Positions 11,301-18,779 of a stretch of DNA of 58,585 nt are shown piece after piece. The DNA is from Vicinamibacteria bacterium. Its GTDB lineage: Bacteria; Acidobacteriota; Vicinamibacteria; Fen-336. The stretch covers positions 1-58,585 of the forward strand of contig JAMPXO010000016.1 of NCBI GenBank assembly GCA_023701125.1. The letters are read 5' to 3'. Every line of letters starts with the position of its first letter. Within the stretch, counting starts at the first letter, position 1. Position numbers and translations under genes: made by a program. Below the pieces are notes generated by a model. The model made no database searches and had not been told where the DNA came from. It saw nothing but the letters and a program-made list of their open reading frames with translations.

Positions 11301-14300
11301 CGGTGGCCGTCGACGGCGTCCACGACAACCTGCTGCAGGACTTCGGCTACGAGCGCTTCCTCGGCTCGGTCGGCGACACGGTCTACTGGGACGCCAACGA
11401 GAACGGCACCCAGGACGTGGGCGAGCCGGGCATCTCCGGCGTCCTGGTCAGCCTCTACGACTGCACCTGGGCGGACGACGGCGACTTCATCTTCGAGAGC
11501 GCCGAGCGGAGCTGCACGGTCGCGCTGGACACCGTCACCACCACCGTCGACGACCCGCTGACGACGGCCGACGAGGGCGGCAAGTACCTGTTCTCGAACC
11601 TCGACACGCTGGCCACCAACCACTACTACGTGGTGGGCGTGGACACCGCTTCGCTGCCCGGCCCCTACGTGACCAGCCCGGGCCCTGGCGTCTACCTGAC
11701 CGCGGACCCCGAGACCGACGGTCTCGTCTGCACGTCGCTGACGCCGTCCACCAACCCGCCGTCGACCACCTGCGACAACTTCAACCTGGTCCAGGTCTTC
11801 CGCGGCGGCCTCAACTACCTGGGCGCCGACTTCGGCTACCAGATCGCCTCGCTGCCCAACTACGCCAAGCTCGGCGACCACGTCTGGATCGACACCGATG
11901 GCGACGGCACGCTCGACGTCGGCGAGCCGGGCATCCCCAACATCAGCGTCTGGATCGACGCCGACGGCGACGGCGTCCTCGACTGGTCCGACGCCAACTC
12001 GAACGGCGAGTGGGACTCGGGTGAAGGCGAGCGCTGGACCGTGACCGACACGGACGGCTACTACCTGTTCACCGGCCTGGCCGACGGCTCGTACCAGGTC
12101 CGGGTGCTGACCTCCGACGCGGACTGGCCCTCCGGGCTGCCGACCACGCCGACGTTCGAGGTGCGCTCGACCAACCTCACCAGCCTCGACAGCATCGCGA
12201 TCGCCACGATCTCCGGCGGTGCCGTCACCGCCATCGACGACGGCCACGTCGGCAACACCGACACCTGCACGAACTGCGACCTGAACGTCGACTTCGGCTA
12301 CCGCTACGCCGGCACCAACAGCCTGAGCGGCACGGTCTGCATCGACGCCCCGGCCGAGGACGGCAACTGCGGCCGCGAGACGGCGAGCGTCACCACCACC
12401 AGCGGCAGCGCGACCGTGACCTCGGCCGGGCTGTTCTCGTCCGACATGGTCGGCTCGTCGATCTCCGGCACGGGCATCCCGGCGGGCGCGACGATCACCG
12501 CCTTCACCGACGCCAACACGGTCACGATCAGCGCGCCGGCGACCGCGGACGGCACGGTGACGGCCACCATCAACCGCTACTCCGGCACCATCCCCGGCGA
12601 CGAGTCGCCGATGTCCGGCATCAGCGTCTACCTCTACCGGTGGACCGACACCGACGCCGACAACGTCGCCTGGGCCACGGACGGCACGCTCGACGCCGGC
12701 GACACCTTCGTGCTGATGGGCTCGACGTCGACCGACGCCAACGGCGACTACTCGTTCACCAACGTGCCCGACGACGTCGTCATCGTCTTCGGCGTCAACC
12801 CGGCGCAGAGCCTGCTGCTCAACACCACCCAGGCCAACACGGCGGTGGAGGACGGCGGGCTCAGCCAGCAGGTCTACAACGGCCAGACGATCTACGACTC
12901 GACGCTGGTGGCCTCGATCATCCGCCAGGCGCTGAAGCTGGCACCCGACGCCGACAACGTCGTTCGCAACGTCGACTACGCCTTCGACGGCACCTACAAC
13001 GGGGCCATCACCTACGACTACGGCGACCTGCCCAACGACACCTACGGCGCGACGGTGCCCGACTACAACATGACGCTGCTGCGCGTCGGCGGCGCTCGCC
13101 ACCTGGTCGGCAGCGTGTTCCTCGGCACGGGCGTGACCGCGGACACCGACGGCTTCGACAGCATCGACGCGGCCGGCGAGGTCGACGCCGTCGGCAACGA
13201 CGGCGTGGCGCTGGTCGGCGGCCAGATCAGCCCCGGCACCGACGGCGGTGCCCTGGACGTGTTCGTCACCAACCCGACCACCGCCCAGGCCTGGCTGGTC
13301 GGCTGGATGGACTTCAACAAGGACGGCGACTTCGCCGACGAAGGCGAGCGCATCGTGCAGCAGGCAGTCGTCGCCGGCCAGCAGTACGTCTTCTTCGACG
13401 TGCCGGCCACGCTGCCCGAGGCGGCGAGTGCCACCTACTTCGCGCGCTTCCGCATCTTCGCGACCGAGCCGCTGCTGATCTCGGCGACCGGCACCTCGCT
13501 CAGCTCGACGTTCGAGCCGCTCGGCGGCGAGGTCGAGGACTACGCCTTCGCGCTCAGCGTGACGGCGGCGGTCGTCAGCCGCTTCGAGGCCCGCGACACC
13601 GCTCGCGGCATGGCGCTGGAGTGGGAGACCGCCTCCGAGGTCGGTACCCTCGGCTGGTTCCTGCACCGCTACGACGACGAAGCGGGTCGCTTCGTGCCCG
13701 TCCACGAGCGGCGCCTGCCCTCGGTCCGGCGGCGCCAGGGGGGTCTCTACCGCTACGTGGACGAGACGGCGACACCCGGCCAGCCCTACACGTACCAGTT
13801 GGTCGAGGTCGAGCTGTCGGGCCGGACCAACGTCTACGGCCCGTACCGGGTCGACACCCGGAAGACCGACGCCAGCGCGGGTGCGCCGGTCGTGCAGGCC
13901 CGCGGCCGCCGGCTCGACGCCGCCGAGCGGGAGACGGGCTTCGCCAGCGTGCCCAAGGGCCCGTCGCGGCCCGCGGACAAGGACCACGCCTCCAGCCGCC
14001 AGCCCCCGTCCGGCCGGGCGGGGAGCGTGAAACTGGAAGTCGGCGCTCGCGGCCTCTACTACGTGAGCCTGGCGGATCTGGCCGCGTGGATCGGCCGGCC
14101 CGTCGACTACAAGCGCCTGGTCTCGCCGCAGAACCCGTACGCGCTGGTGCAGGGTGGGAACACGATCGCCTTCGACGTGACGCCCGACCGCCAGGGCCTG
14201 GTCTTCTTCGGCCAGGAGCTGGACTCGATCTACACGGCGCACAACGTCTACGGCTGGGGCGCCGGCACCGGCCGCGGTGTGCGGATGGCCGCTCGCAACG

Positions 14301-16072
14301 AGATGCAGCCGACGCCGGCGTCCGGCGCCGAGCTCTTCGGGCGCCGGGTCCACGCCGAGGTCGACCAGATCCAGGCCGACGACGCGTTCAACGAGCCGGA
14401 GGCCGACACCTTCCTGTGGGACTTCGTGTTCTGGGGCTACGACCCGGCGTTCACGTTCGACGCCGACGGCGCGCGCGCCGGCGAGGCCACGCTCAGCATC
14501 CGGGTGAAGGGCCTGTACGACACCCCCACCAGTCCCGACCACGTGGCGGCGGTGAAGATCAACGGTCAGCAGGTCGGCGAGGTGGTGCTCGACGGCCTCC
14601 AGGACCGGACGATCGAGCTGCCCTTCGAGGGCAGCGTGCTGGTCGACGGCGCCAACGTGCTCGAGCTGTCGGCCGACATCGACGTGGCGCCCAACACCGT
14701 GTTCATGGTCGACTCGTTCGAGATCCGCTACCCGAGCGTCTACCGCGCGGCCGGCGACCAGATCGAGGCCCGGGCGGACGGCAACGCCGCCGTCCTGCTC
14801 TCCGGCTTCAGCCGCCCCGACATCTTCGTCTACGACATCACCGACCCGCTGCGCCCGGTGCAGGTGAACGGCCGCCCGCGCACGTTCGGCGACGGGACGT
14901 TCGGCGTCGAGTTGACGCCGCCGTCGCCGGCCGACACCGTGTACTTCGCCGCCACGCCCGCGGCGTTCCAGGCTCCCGCCCGGATCTGGGAGAACGTGCC
15001 GTCGTCGCTCGCCACCGACGATCCCGGCGCCGAGTACGTGATCCTGGCGCCGGCGGCGCTCAAGGCGACGGCGCAACGGCTCGCGGACTACCGCTCCGAC
15101 CTGCGCACGATCGTGATCGACCTCGAGGACGTCTACGACGAGTTCAACCACGGCATCCCCAGCCCCCACGCGATCAAGGCGTTCTTCGACCACACGTGGC
15201 GCCACTGGAGCACGGCGCCGCGCTATGCGCTGCTGGTCGGCGACGGCTCCGTCGACTACAAGGACGTGTGGGGCCTCGGCCAGAACCTCGCACCGACGAT
15301 GCGCATCAACACCCCCAGCGGCCTGGTGCCGTCCGACGCCTGGTTCGGCGACCTCGACCAGGGCCAGCCTGGCCCGGAGGTGGTGATCGGTCGCCTGCCG
15401 GCGGCGGACCCCGCCGAACTCGACCAGATGATCGACAAGGTCCTGGCCCGCGAGGCGAGCCTGGGCAGCCCGTGGCAGGAGAAGACGGTGCTGGTCGCCG
15501 AGGTCGCGGATCACGCCGGCGCGTTCCCCGACGACTCCGAGCGGGTCGCGGCGGCCGACGGCGGCGTCCAGGAGAAGTTGTACCTGTCGCCGGCTGCCGG
15601 CGTGCCGGCCGTCACCACGACGTACGCACGCACCCAGTTGCTGGCCGCCTTCACGAACGGGGCGGGCTTCATCAGCTACCTCGGTCACGGCGGCTACGAC
15701 CGGATCGCCAACGAGACCCTGCTGCACAGCAACGACGTCGTCGGCATGACCAACCTCGACCAGCCGGTGATGACCGCGATGACCTGCGTCGTCAACGACT
15801 TCGCCCAGGCCGGCGACGCCAGCATCGGCGAGTTGCTGATGCGCCAGCCTGGCGGCGGCGCGGCGGCCCTGTGGGGCGCGTCCGCACTGTCCCAGAACGA
15901 GTTCGCCGTGCTGCTGGCCGAGGGCTTCTACGCGTCGATCACCGCCGGCGGCGGCGATCGGCTCGGCGACGCCGTCCGCGAGTCGGTCGCCCGCTACGAC
16001 ACGACCGGTGGGCCGAAGTACCTGGGCAACGGTTATGTCCTGCTCGGCGACCCGGCGATGCGGGTGCGCTGA
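5336..16072 (+). CDS. Giant secreted SdrD-repeat protein with C25 gingipain-type peptidase domain
   Basis: A 3578-residue exported protein. ATG at 5336 follows a GGGGGAG ribosome site and begins a clear signal peptide ending near LAQ-G. In order: a beta-rich N-terminal region; a DUF11-like segment (GGTLTYTISATNSTG); about ten SdrD-B-like beta-sandwich repeats at roughly residues 669-2490, with DxDGDGxxDxxE calcium-type loops and GxYxF strands; a GEVED domain at about 2560-2742 (WMDFNKDGDFADEG ... GGEVEDYAF); a fibronectin-like segment; and a C25 peptidase domain at about 3230-3555. The candidate dyad is His3451 (YLGHGG) and Cys3484 (MTCVVNDF). Their 33-residue spacing agrees with the known gingipain His/Cys spacing. 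No T9SS-type C-terminal domain is visible. It is probably a surface adhesin or processing protease; the substrate is unknown. Confidence 0.88.
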   Translation: MQTSSRAVKGRILWALALAVLCAPQGLAQGVLSIEIVNGYNLIVDSNVTAPSTYAPGAAYIGAQVCNTGNATLDNVTAYVGNYQATRSFTATTTAGSRTITATGVGANAFAPTTEGGLLISGSPNIPAGTTLSAIASATSATLSAPATVSGSLTVTLTAAPGVFPVTTFGADPNPLRFHLANTGPYSLTLEVGSGSLEDGTRYVGSLAAGECRIQYWLFSYPQCVNVSGAPQYPPCDVSIAGGIKAEDDLSLDYDIWATTTTAIASPTVVETGDFTMRNEISASANKIWPNTASKVPDEYLAAIQGVVGWGTLGPDGQPLTAASAVYPGQRVITTQGIWYDLGNVGHGFDNNGDLIPDQNAWLQPVGDAASFDTACFRMVNVYGIVIVKLKDGGELLIPFQNQLYHENLPDNTGVVGLVYYQYIATREGCAANMTPYQEAASGYDNEKFSADYGLNLGLQSGEFDTDLTFSKTDGVTTVAPGGTLTYTISATNSTGVALGAPDLGTPLVFRESIPTGTTYVASSADNTMVAPTGTGTYSQGFTDVDGNLDPCPINYNITSSSWLPFYSNDGGFTWVLTPEPSGVTDIRWLLQTTIALDGSHDRSACVAPNGVYDDGTLDTSLPPGKTVSVQFQVTVDTNPSAVICNTARVGFGPALSNVEATDCTLVSGPNSIAGRVFEDDGGDGTATYGNGLIDNATEVGIGNGTTGTLVRLYYDANADGLLDEGDLYYDETFASATGAYSFTLLPDGNFIVVAKKYDGVTVTTTAGSMTVTSPQAVFTSDDIGKSISGNGIPLGATIAAVISPTEIEISSNATVSNTVIALVAAGTSDAATEFLAGRVTNADLTTGWGNTTYDPNLALTTDSGILKLHEDLTTVSLAISIDLDHSNALNQSLTTTELTAINFGFAPPFELTKTVAATTVDEGDLFDYTIVLTNRLPSVGVQGPSGCQYTAWATTGSNGTPANKEFTNFAEAHDGPNRQVATAYIEGGANRFMYSQGFRLADQAGSITRVEVLVMAYYDGTLDNDRLELQARLAGVDNTLTTINSAAMASYIGPPPDLNPNSAISWDVTSNRPGGGSWTWADDFFGLRVYTNPAKASGADPRTFSMDAVGIRVTTDADCVAGTSTTLDPVPLQDRYDATWMSFVSAVPPPTTVSGSTLQWDNVGPILPGTSTTVTVTMRANDVAGLELGSCATTFAGIPGTAPPTDTLCNLAETAYTGHNVYYADGRLANDDDDKVAVNIQGKGELRGTVFRDDGNTAADGWAMEAASIDLRLANVSVTLFACVKADGVTLETGATNNKTCLTQTGGNSWLAWSTTITDADGAYEFLGLDSGYYIIQVGDTDGDVTTAGSSPFGFTQTAEARDTQTVTGLNSNGDDCLPISGGVTCNSTWGSSTADLNVGFNLLNGAAEETINGIDFGYFSTEVLIYGNVWHDVDGDATRDTGDGDLDNFTVQLYTDPNGDGDPADGALVSTDVSDADGNYAFTVNILASTNYTIVVTPETLPNNVWAETDEATVTGGSVLTPLDLDNRIRVTVAPGATSGSHDFGYTLDTTSDIGDTVYIDFDADGIQDPTENGIPNVTVWLYEDVDRDGTIDAGVDDLLQTDVTDAFGEYLFTGLPEGNYIVQVDTTDPDFPSDVTATADPDIFAGTIGNYVWYDNDNDGVQDATEAGIPGVVVLLWAADANVGFNASQDTLIAATTTNINGNYLFTGLPAGSYYVTVDETTLPVTLSRSTPVAANSNLITLASSTASDLTADFGYYAAQVVIGSRVWHDTDGDGVQDAGEIGLPGVDITISGASCATPCTATTDEAGYWTLAFNTAGTALGNGTYTMTVDTTDLPSGVTATTGTTGTDSVTIAGLVDNVNLTTGGIVTTDFDFGYRYATGSPTGSITGSVFLDADGDDLLDSGEAMASVTVNLLDENGYVIATTTTDVTGAYAFTGVFIGDYAVEVLASYGTRYSVLFLSSTSGFPNLNVAYDATQATTADDQSSVAVDGVHDNLLQDFGYERFLGSVGDTVYWDANENGTQDVGEPGISGVLVSLYDCTWADDGDFIFESAERSCTVALDTVTTTVDDPLTTADEGGKYLFSNLDTLATNHYYVVGVDTASLPGPYVTSPGPGVYLTADPETDGLVCTSLTPSTNPPSTTCDNFNLVQVFRGGLNYLGADFGYQIASLPNYAKLGDHVWIDTDGDGTLDVGEPGIPNISVWIDADGDGVLDWSDANSNGEWDSGEGERWTVTDTDGYYLFTGLADGSYQVRVLTSDADWPSGLPTTPTFEVRSTNLTSLDSIAIATISGGAVTAIDDGHVGNTDTCTNCDLNVDFGYRYAGTNSLSGTVCIDAPAEDGNCGRETASVTTTSGSATVTSAGLFSSDMVGSSISGTGIPAGATITAFTDANTVTISAPATADGTVTATINRYSGTIPGDESPMSGISVYLYRWTDTDADNVAWATDGTLDAGDTFVLMGSTSTDANGDYSFTNVPDDVVIVFGVNPAQSLLLNTTQANTAVEDGGLSQQVYNGQTIYDSTLVASIIRQALKLAPDADNVVRNVDYAFDGTYNGAITYDYGDLPNDTYGATVPDYNMTLLRVGGARHLVGSVFLGTGVTADTDGFDSIDAAGEVDAVGNDGVALVGGQISPGTDGGALDVFVTNPTTAQAWLVGWMDFNKDGDFADEGERIVQQAVVAGQQYVFFDVPATLPEAASATYFARFRIFATEPLLISATGTSLSSTFEPLGGEVEDYAFALSVTAAVVSRFEARDTARGMALEWETASEVGTLGWFLHRYDDEAGRFVPVHERRLPSVRRRQGGLYRYVDETATPGQPYTYQLVEVELSGRTNVYGPYRVDTRKTDASAGAPVVQARGRRLDAAERETGFASVPKGPSRPADKDHASSRQPPSGRAGSVKLEVGARGLYYVSLADLAAWIGRPVDYKRLVSPQNPYALVQGGNTIAFDVTPDRQGLVFFGQELDSIYTAHNVYGWGAGTGRGVRMAARNEMQPTPASGAELFGRRVHAEVDQIQADDAFNEPEADTFLWDFVFWGYDPAFTFDADGARAGEATLSIRVKGLYDTPTSPDHVAAVKINGQQVGEVVLDGLQDRTIELPFEGSVLVDGANVLELSADIDVAPNTVFMVDSFEIRYPSVYRAAGDQIEARADGNAAVLLSGFSRPDIFVYDITDPLRPVQVNGRPRTFGDGTFGVELTPPSPADTVYFAATPAAFQAPARIWENVPSSLATDDPGAEYVILAPAALKATAQRLADYRSDLRTIVIDLEDVYDEFNHGIPSPHAIKAFFDHTWRHWSTAPRYALLVGDGSVDYKDVWGLGQNLAPTMRINTPSGLVPSDAWFGDLDQGQPGPEVVIGRLPAADPAELDQMIDKVLAREASLGSPWQEKTVLVAEVADHAGAFPDDSERVAAADGGVQEKLYLSPAAGVPAVTTTYARTQLLAAFTNGAGFISYLGHGGYDRIANETLLHSNDVVGMTNLDQPVMTAMTCVVNDFAQAGDASIGELLMRQPGGGAAALWGASALSQNEFAVLLAEGFYASITAGGGDRLGDAVRESVARYDTTGGPKYLGNGYVLLGDPAMRVR
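5603..5811 (+). repeat. Nested 65-70-residue module, copy 1
   Basis: Encodes a TTTAGSRTI...LLISGSPNIPAGTTL...ATLSAPATVSG pattern inside the N-terminal domain of the giant protein. The same pattern recurs at about 7619 and 12388. The boundaries are approximate. Confidence 0.65.
7619..7815 (+). repeat. Nested 65-70-residue module, copy 2
   Basis: Carries TTTAGSMTVTSPQ, GKSISGNGIPLGATI and EISSNATVSN inside the first SdrD-B-like repeat, between the strand ending VVAKKYDG and the continuation TEFLAGRV. It matches copies 1 and 3 in protein pattern. Confidence 0.65.
12388..12576 (+). repeat. Nested 65-70-residue module, copy 3
   Basis: Carries TTTSGSATVTSAG, GSSISGTGIPAGATI and VTISAPATADG inside the last SdrD-B-like repeat, between CGRET and the continuation ESPMSGISVYLY. 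Confidence 0.65.
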
Positions 16073-16095
16073 GTCACTCCTCCCGGCGGGCTCCC

Positions 16096-17133
16096 GTGCA
16101 CGCAGCAGGGGAGCTCGCCGCCCTCCGCCTCGCCCGCTCCTGCGCGGGCGGGGCGCCGCTCCTGCCGGCGGACGCCGCCGACGCCGATGCGCTGGCGACG
16201 GCAGCGATCGGCCACGGCCTGGCGGCGTGGTGCCTCGCGGTCGCAGGCGACTGGCCGGGCCCGGCGGTCGAGCGGCTCGCGCAGGCGGTGCGCGACACGC
16301 GCCTGCGCACCGGTCTCCAGCTCGACCGCGCGGCCGCGATTCGCGACCGGCTGACCTTCGCCGGTCTGCCGACCCTGCCGCTGAAGGGCACAGCACTCGT
16401 GCCCCGCGTGTACGCGGATCCCGCGCTGCGGCCCATGCTCGATCTCGATCTCTTCGTCTGCGGCGACGTGACGGCCGCCGCGCGGGTGCTCGTCGAAGAC
16501 GGCTTCACGCCGCGGGCGCCGGCCGCCCACGCCCTCGTGCTGGCCAGCCCCGAGGGCTTCGAGCTGGAGCTGCATCACGCGCTGGCGGCCCCGGCCCGGT
16601 TCCATCGCGCCGACGGTGCCGCGTGGATCGCGCGCGGCCAGCCCGACGCCGCCGGGCGGCCCGCCGCCGCCAGCGCCGACCTGCTGGTCCAGCTCGCCGT
16701 CCACGCGGCGTTCCAGCACGGCCTCGTCCTGCGCCTCGGCCAGTGGCTCGACTTCCGAGCGCTGCTCGAGCGCGAGCCGCCACCACTCGCCGCTGCGCTG
16801 GCGGCAGCCCGTGAAGCCCGGGCGACGGCCGAGCTGTACGCCGCGCTGCAGGCGGCCACGGACCTCGTCGGCGCCGCCGCCACGCCGCTGCTCGCGGCGC
16901 TGGCCCCTCTCGTCCCTCGTGCCGTGCGTCGCCATCTGGCCTGGCGCCAGGCCGACCCGGCGAGCCTGTGCGTGCCGCGCGAGCCGCCGCTGGCGCGCGT
17001 CCGCCTCGCCCTCGCCGCCGGCCGCCGCCTCGAGCTGCTCCGCGCCACGCTGCGTCCGCCGGGGCTGCCGCTGGCCCGGGTCCCGGCCCGCTTCGCAGCG
17101 CTCGTCGCGCGTGGCCTCGGCCGCCAGCATTGA
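16096..17133 (+). CDS. Nucleotidyltransferase family protein (NTP_transf_5-like)
   Basis: A 345-residue protein starting at GTG 16096, just behind the giant protein. The segment LPLKGTALVPRVYADPALRPMLDLDLFV (two parts: LKGxxL, then RPMxDxDLFV) is the hallmark of this polymerase-beta-like family, whose Asp pair would bind metal. The rest is Ala/Arg-rich and helical. Members often sit near exopolysaccharide or peptide-modification genes, and their substrates are largely unknown. The gene could be cotranscribed with the surface protein. The start is uncertain because no strong ribosome site is visible. Confidence 0.75.
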   Translation: MHAAGELAALRLARSCAGGAPLLPADAADADALATAAIGHGLAAWCLAVAGDWPGPAVERLAQAVRDTRLRTGLQLDRAAAIRDRLTFAGLPTLPLKGTALVPRVYADPALRPMLDLDLFVCGDVTAAARVLVEDGFTPRAPAAHALVLASPEGFELELHHALAAPARFHRADGAAWIARGQPDAAGRPAAASADLLVQLAVHAAFQHGLVLRLGQWLDFRALLEREPPPLAAALAAAREARATAELYAALQAATDLVGAAATPLLAALAPLVPRAVRRHLAWRQADPASLCVPREPPLARVRLALAAGRRLELLRATLRPPGLPLARVPARFAALVARGLGRQH

Positions 17134-17169
17134 CACCACGAACGGCGCACGGCTAACGTCGCCGTTGGC

Positions 17170-17637
17170 ATGGCAGCGGAAGTGAAGGACGCACGCGAAG
17201 AGCGCGAGGTGTGGAGCGCGTACCTCGTCCAGCACGGCCTCAAGCGCAGCGAGCAGCGCGAGGCGATCCTCGAGGTGTTCCTGCGCACCGAGAACCACCT
17301 GTCGGTGGAAGACCTGCTGCAGCTCGTCCAGAAGCGGCGGCCCGACGTCGGCCGCACCACGGTCTATCGCACGCTGAAGCTGCTGTCCGCCGCCGGCCTC
17401 GCCCGCGAGCTGCACCTCGACGGCGAGACCCGCTTCGAGCGCGACTGGAACCGCGAGCACCACGACCACTTCATCTGCCGCGCCTGCGGCGACATCTTCG
17501 AGTTCAAGAGCGACGAGATCGAGAAGCTGCAGGAGGAGATCGCGGAACGGATCGGCTTCGCGATCGACGGCCACCGCCACCACATCTACGGCCTGTGTCG
17601 CCGCTGCCAGGCGAAGGCCGCCGCGAGCCGCCGCTGA
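17170..17637 (+). CDS. Fur-family transcriptional regulator
   Basis: A 155-residue protein with the Fur fold. The N-terminal winged helix has LKRSEQREAILEVFL and the recognition segment DVGRTTVYRTLKLL. The metal-binding dimerisation domain has HHDHFICRACGDIFEF and the closing GLCRRCQ. Both CxxC pairs of the structural zinc site and the His-rich regulatory site are present, so it should be functional. The residues do not separate Fur from Zur or PerR. It lies 36 bases behind the nucleotidyltransferase gene and ahead of the enolase-family gene. Nothing around it points to a specific iron or zinc uptake target. Confidence 0.9.
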   Translation: MAAEVKDAREEREVWSAYLVQHGLKRSEQREAILEVFLRTENHLSVEDLLQLVQKRRPDVGRTTVYRTLKLLSAAGLARELHLDGETRFERDWNREHHDHFICRACGDIFEFKSDEIEKLQEEIAERIGFAIDGHRHHIYGLCRRCQAKAAASRR

Positions 17638-17672
17638 CCGCGCGCCGACCCGGGGGAGCGGGGGCGGAACCC

Positions 17673-18779
17673 ATCAGCCTCCAGCGGATCGAGCTGCGCG
17701 TCCTCGCGCTGCCGATGCGGCAGCCGTTCGAGACCTCGTTCGGCGTCGCCCGCGAGAAGCGCTTCCTGCTGGTCTCGATCCACGCCGATGGCCTCACGGG
17801 CCACGGCGAGTGCGTCGCCGACCACCACCCGGGCTACCTGCCGGAGACGATCGGCACCGCGGCCCACGTGTTGCGCGACTACCTGGCCCCGCTCGCCTTC
17901 GCTGCTCCCTTCGCGACGCCACAGGAACTGGTGGCGCGGCTGCGGCCGGTGCGCGGCCACGAGATGGCCAAGGCGGCGCTGGAGATGGCGGCGTGGGACC
18001 TGTGCGCGCGCCGCGCCGGCGTGTCGCTGGCTACGTTTCTCGGCGGCACCCGCAGCCGGATCGCGGCCGGCGTCTCGATCGGCCTGCAGCGCGACGACGC
18101 GGCGCTCGTCGACAAGGTCGCCGAGGAGCTGGCGGCGGGCTACCACCGGGTCAAGGTCAAGATCAAGCCCGGTCGCGACCAGGGCGCGCTGCGCGCGCTG
18201 CGCCATCATTTTCCCGACCTGCACGTGGTCGCCGACGCCAACAGCGCCTACACGCTCGAGGACGCGGACCACCTGGCCCGGCTCGACACCTTTGCGCCGG
18301 CGATGCTGGAGCAGCCGCTCGGCTGGGACGACGTGCTCGACCACGCGGTGCTGGCCAAGCGGCTGCGCACGCCGATCTGCCTCGACGAGTCGCTGCGTTG
18401 CGTCGAGCGGGTGCGACAGGCGATCGACATCGGCGCCGCCGCGGTCGTCAACCTGAAGCCGGGCCGGGTCGGCGGCCTGGTCGAGAGCGTGAAGATCCAC
18501 GACCTGTGCGTCGCCCGCGGCGTGCCGCTGTGGTGCGGCGGCATGGTCGAGAGCGGCCTCGGCCGCACGGCCAACGTGCACCTGCAGTCGCTGCCCGGCT
18601 TCGACCCCGGCGACACCTCCGACCCGCGTCGCTACTTCGACGAGGACCTGGTCGAGCCGCCGGTCGTGGTCGCCAAGGACGGCTTCATCGACGTGCCGCA
18701 GGGGCCGGGCCTGGGCGTCGAACTGATCACGTCCCGGCTCGAGCGGGCGACGCAGTCGCGCGAGGCGCTGGTTCCGTGA
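17673..18779 (+). CDS. menC: o-Succinylbenzoate synthase / N-acylamino acid racemase-type enolase
   Basis: Enolase-superfamily protein of about 368 residues. Visible catalytic elements are KVKIKPGRD (paired lysines), ADANSAYT (metal Asp), MLEQPLGWDD (metal Glu), CLDESL (metal Asp), NLKPGRVGG (second catalytic Lys) and the closing WCGGMVESGLGRTANVHL and DTSDPRRYF. These fit the MenC/N-succinylamino-acid racemase clade better than the dipeptide epimerase clade. No ATG, GTG or TTG gives a full first strand. An ATC at 17673 behind GGGGGAGCGGGGGCGG matches the expected N-terminus, while the first in-frame ATG (17715) would remove about 14 residues. No other menaquinone gene is in view, so the in vivo substrate is open. 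Confidence 0.82.
   Translation: MSLQRIELRVLALPMRQPFETSFGVAREKRFLLVSIHADGLTGHGECVADHHPGYLPETIGTAAHVLRDYLAPLAFAAPFATPQELVARLRPVRGHEMAKAALEMAAWDLCARRAGVSLATFLGGTRSRIAAGVSIGLQRDDAALVDKVAEELAAGYHRVKVKIKPGRDQGALRALRHHFPDLHVVADANSAYTLEDADHLARLDTFAPAMLEQPLGWDDVLDHAVLAKRLRTPICLDESLRCVERVRQAIDIGAAAVVNLKPGRVGGLVESVKIHDLCVARGVPLWCGGMVESGLGRTANVHLQSLPGFDPGDTSDPRRYFDEDLVEPPVVVAKDGFIDVPQGPGLGVELITSRLERATQSREALVP

Larger units (their letters stand above)
7340..12810 (+). repeat. Array of about ten SdrD-B-like repeats
   Basis: Units start with patterns such as IGNYVWYDNDNDGVQD, IGSRVWHDTDGDGVQD and LGDHVWIDTDGDGTLD. They continue with an IPxVxVxLY strand, a DxxGxYxFTGL strand and end near DFGY. The copies are divergent in DNA, so this is an old protein-domain array and not a recent tandem duplication. 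Confidence 0.82.

Noticed and set aside
7340-12810. Repetitive DNA that might be taken for a CRISPR or satellite array.
   Set aside because: Repeats are 250 bases or more apart, diverged at DNA level and in frame; they encode SdrD-B-like protein domains. No CRISPR-type short identical repeats were seen anywhere in the window.
5123-16396. A 3757-codon open frame on the minus strand opposite the giant surface protein.
   Set aside because: It is a by-product of high GC and of the Asp/Gly/Thr-rich codon use of the real gene. Its translation is Arg/Val/Gly-rich low complexity with no domain or ribosome site, while the plus strand has clear domains.
12640-17133. A single 1497-residue frame covering the end of the giant protein and the nucleotidyltransferase.
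   Set aside because: Only its last about 345 codons look like protein; the rest is an Arg-rich shadow of the surface protein gene. The real start is taken at 16096.
17134-17169. A possible Fur box ahead of the Fur-family gene.
   Set aside because: The 36-base gap has no AT-rich palindrome of Fur-box type.
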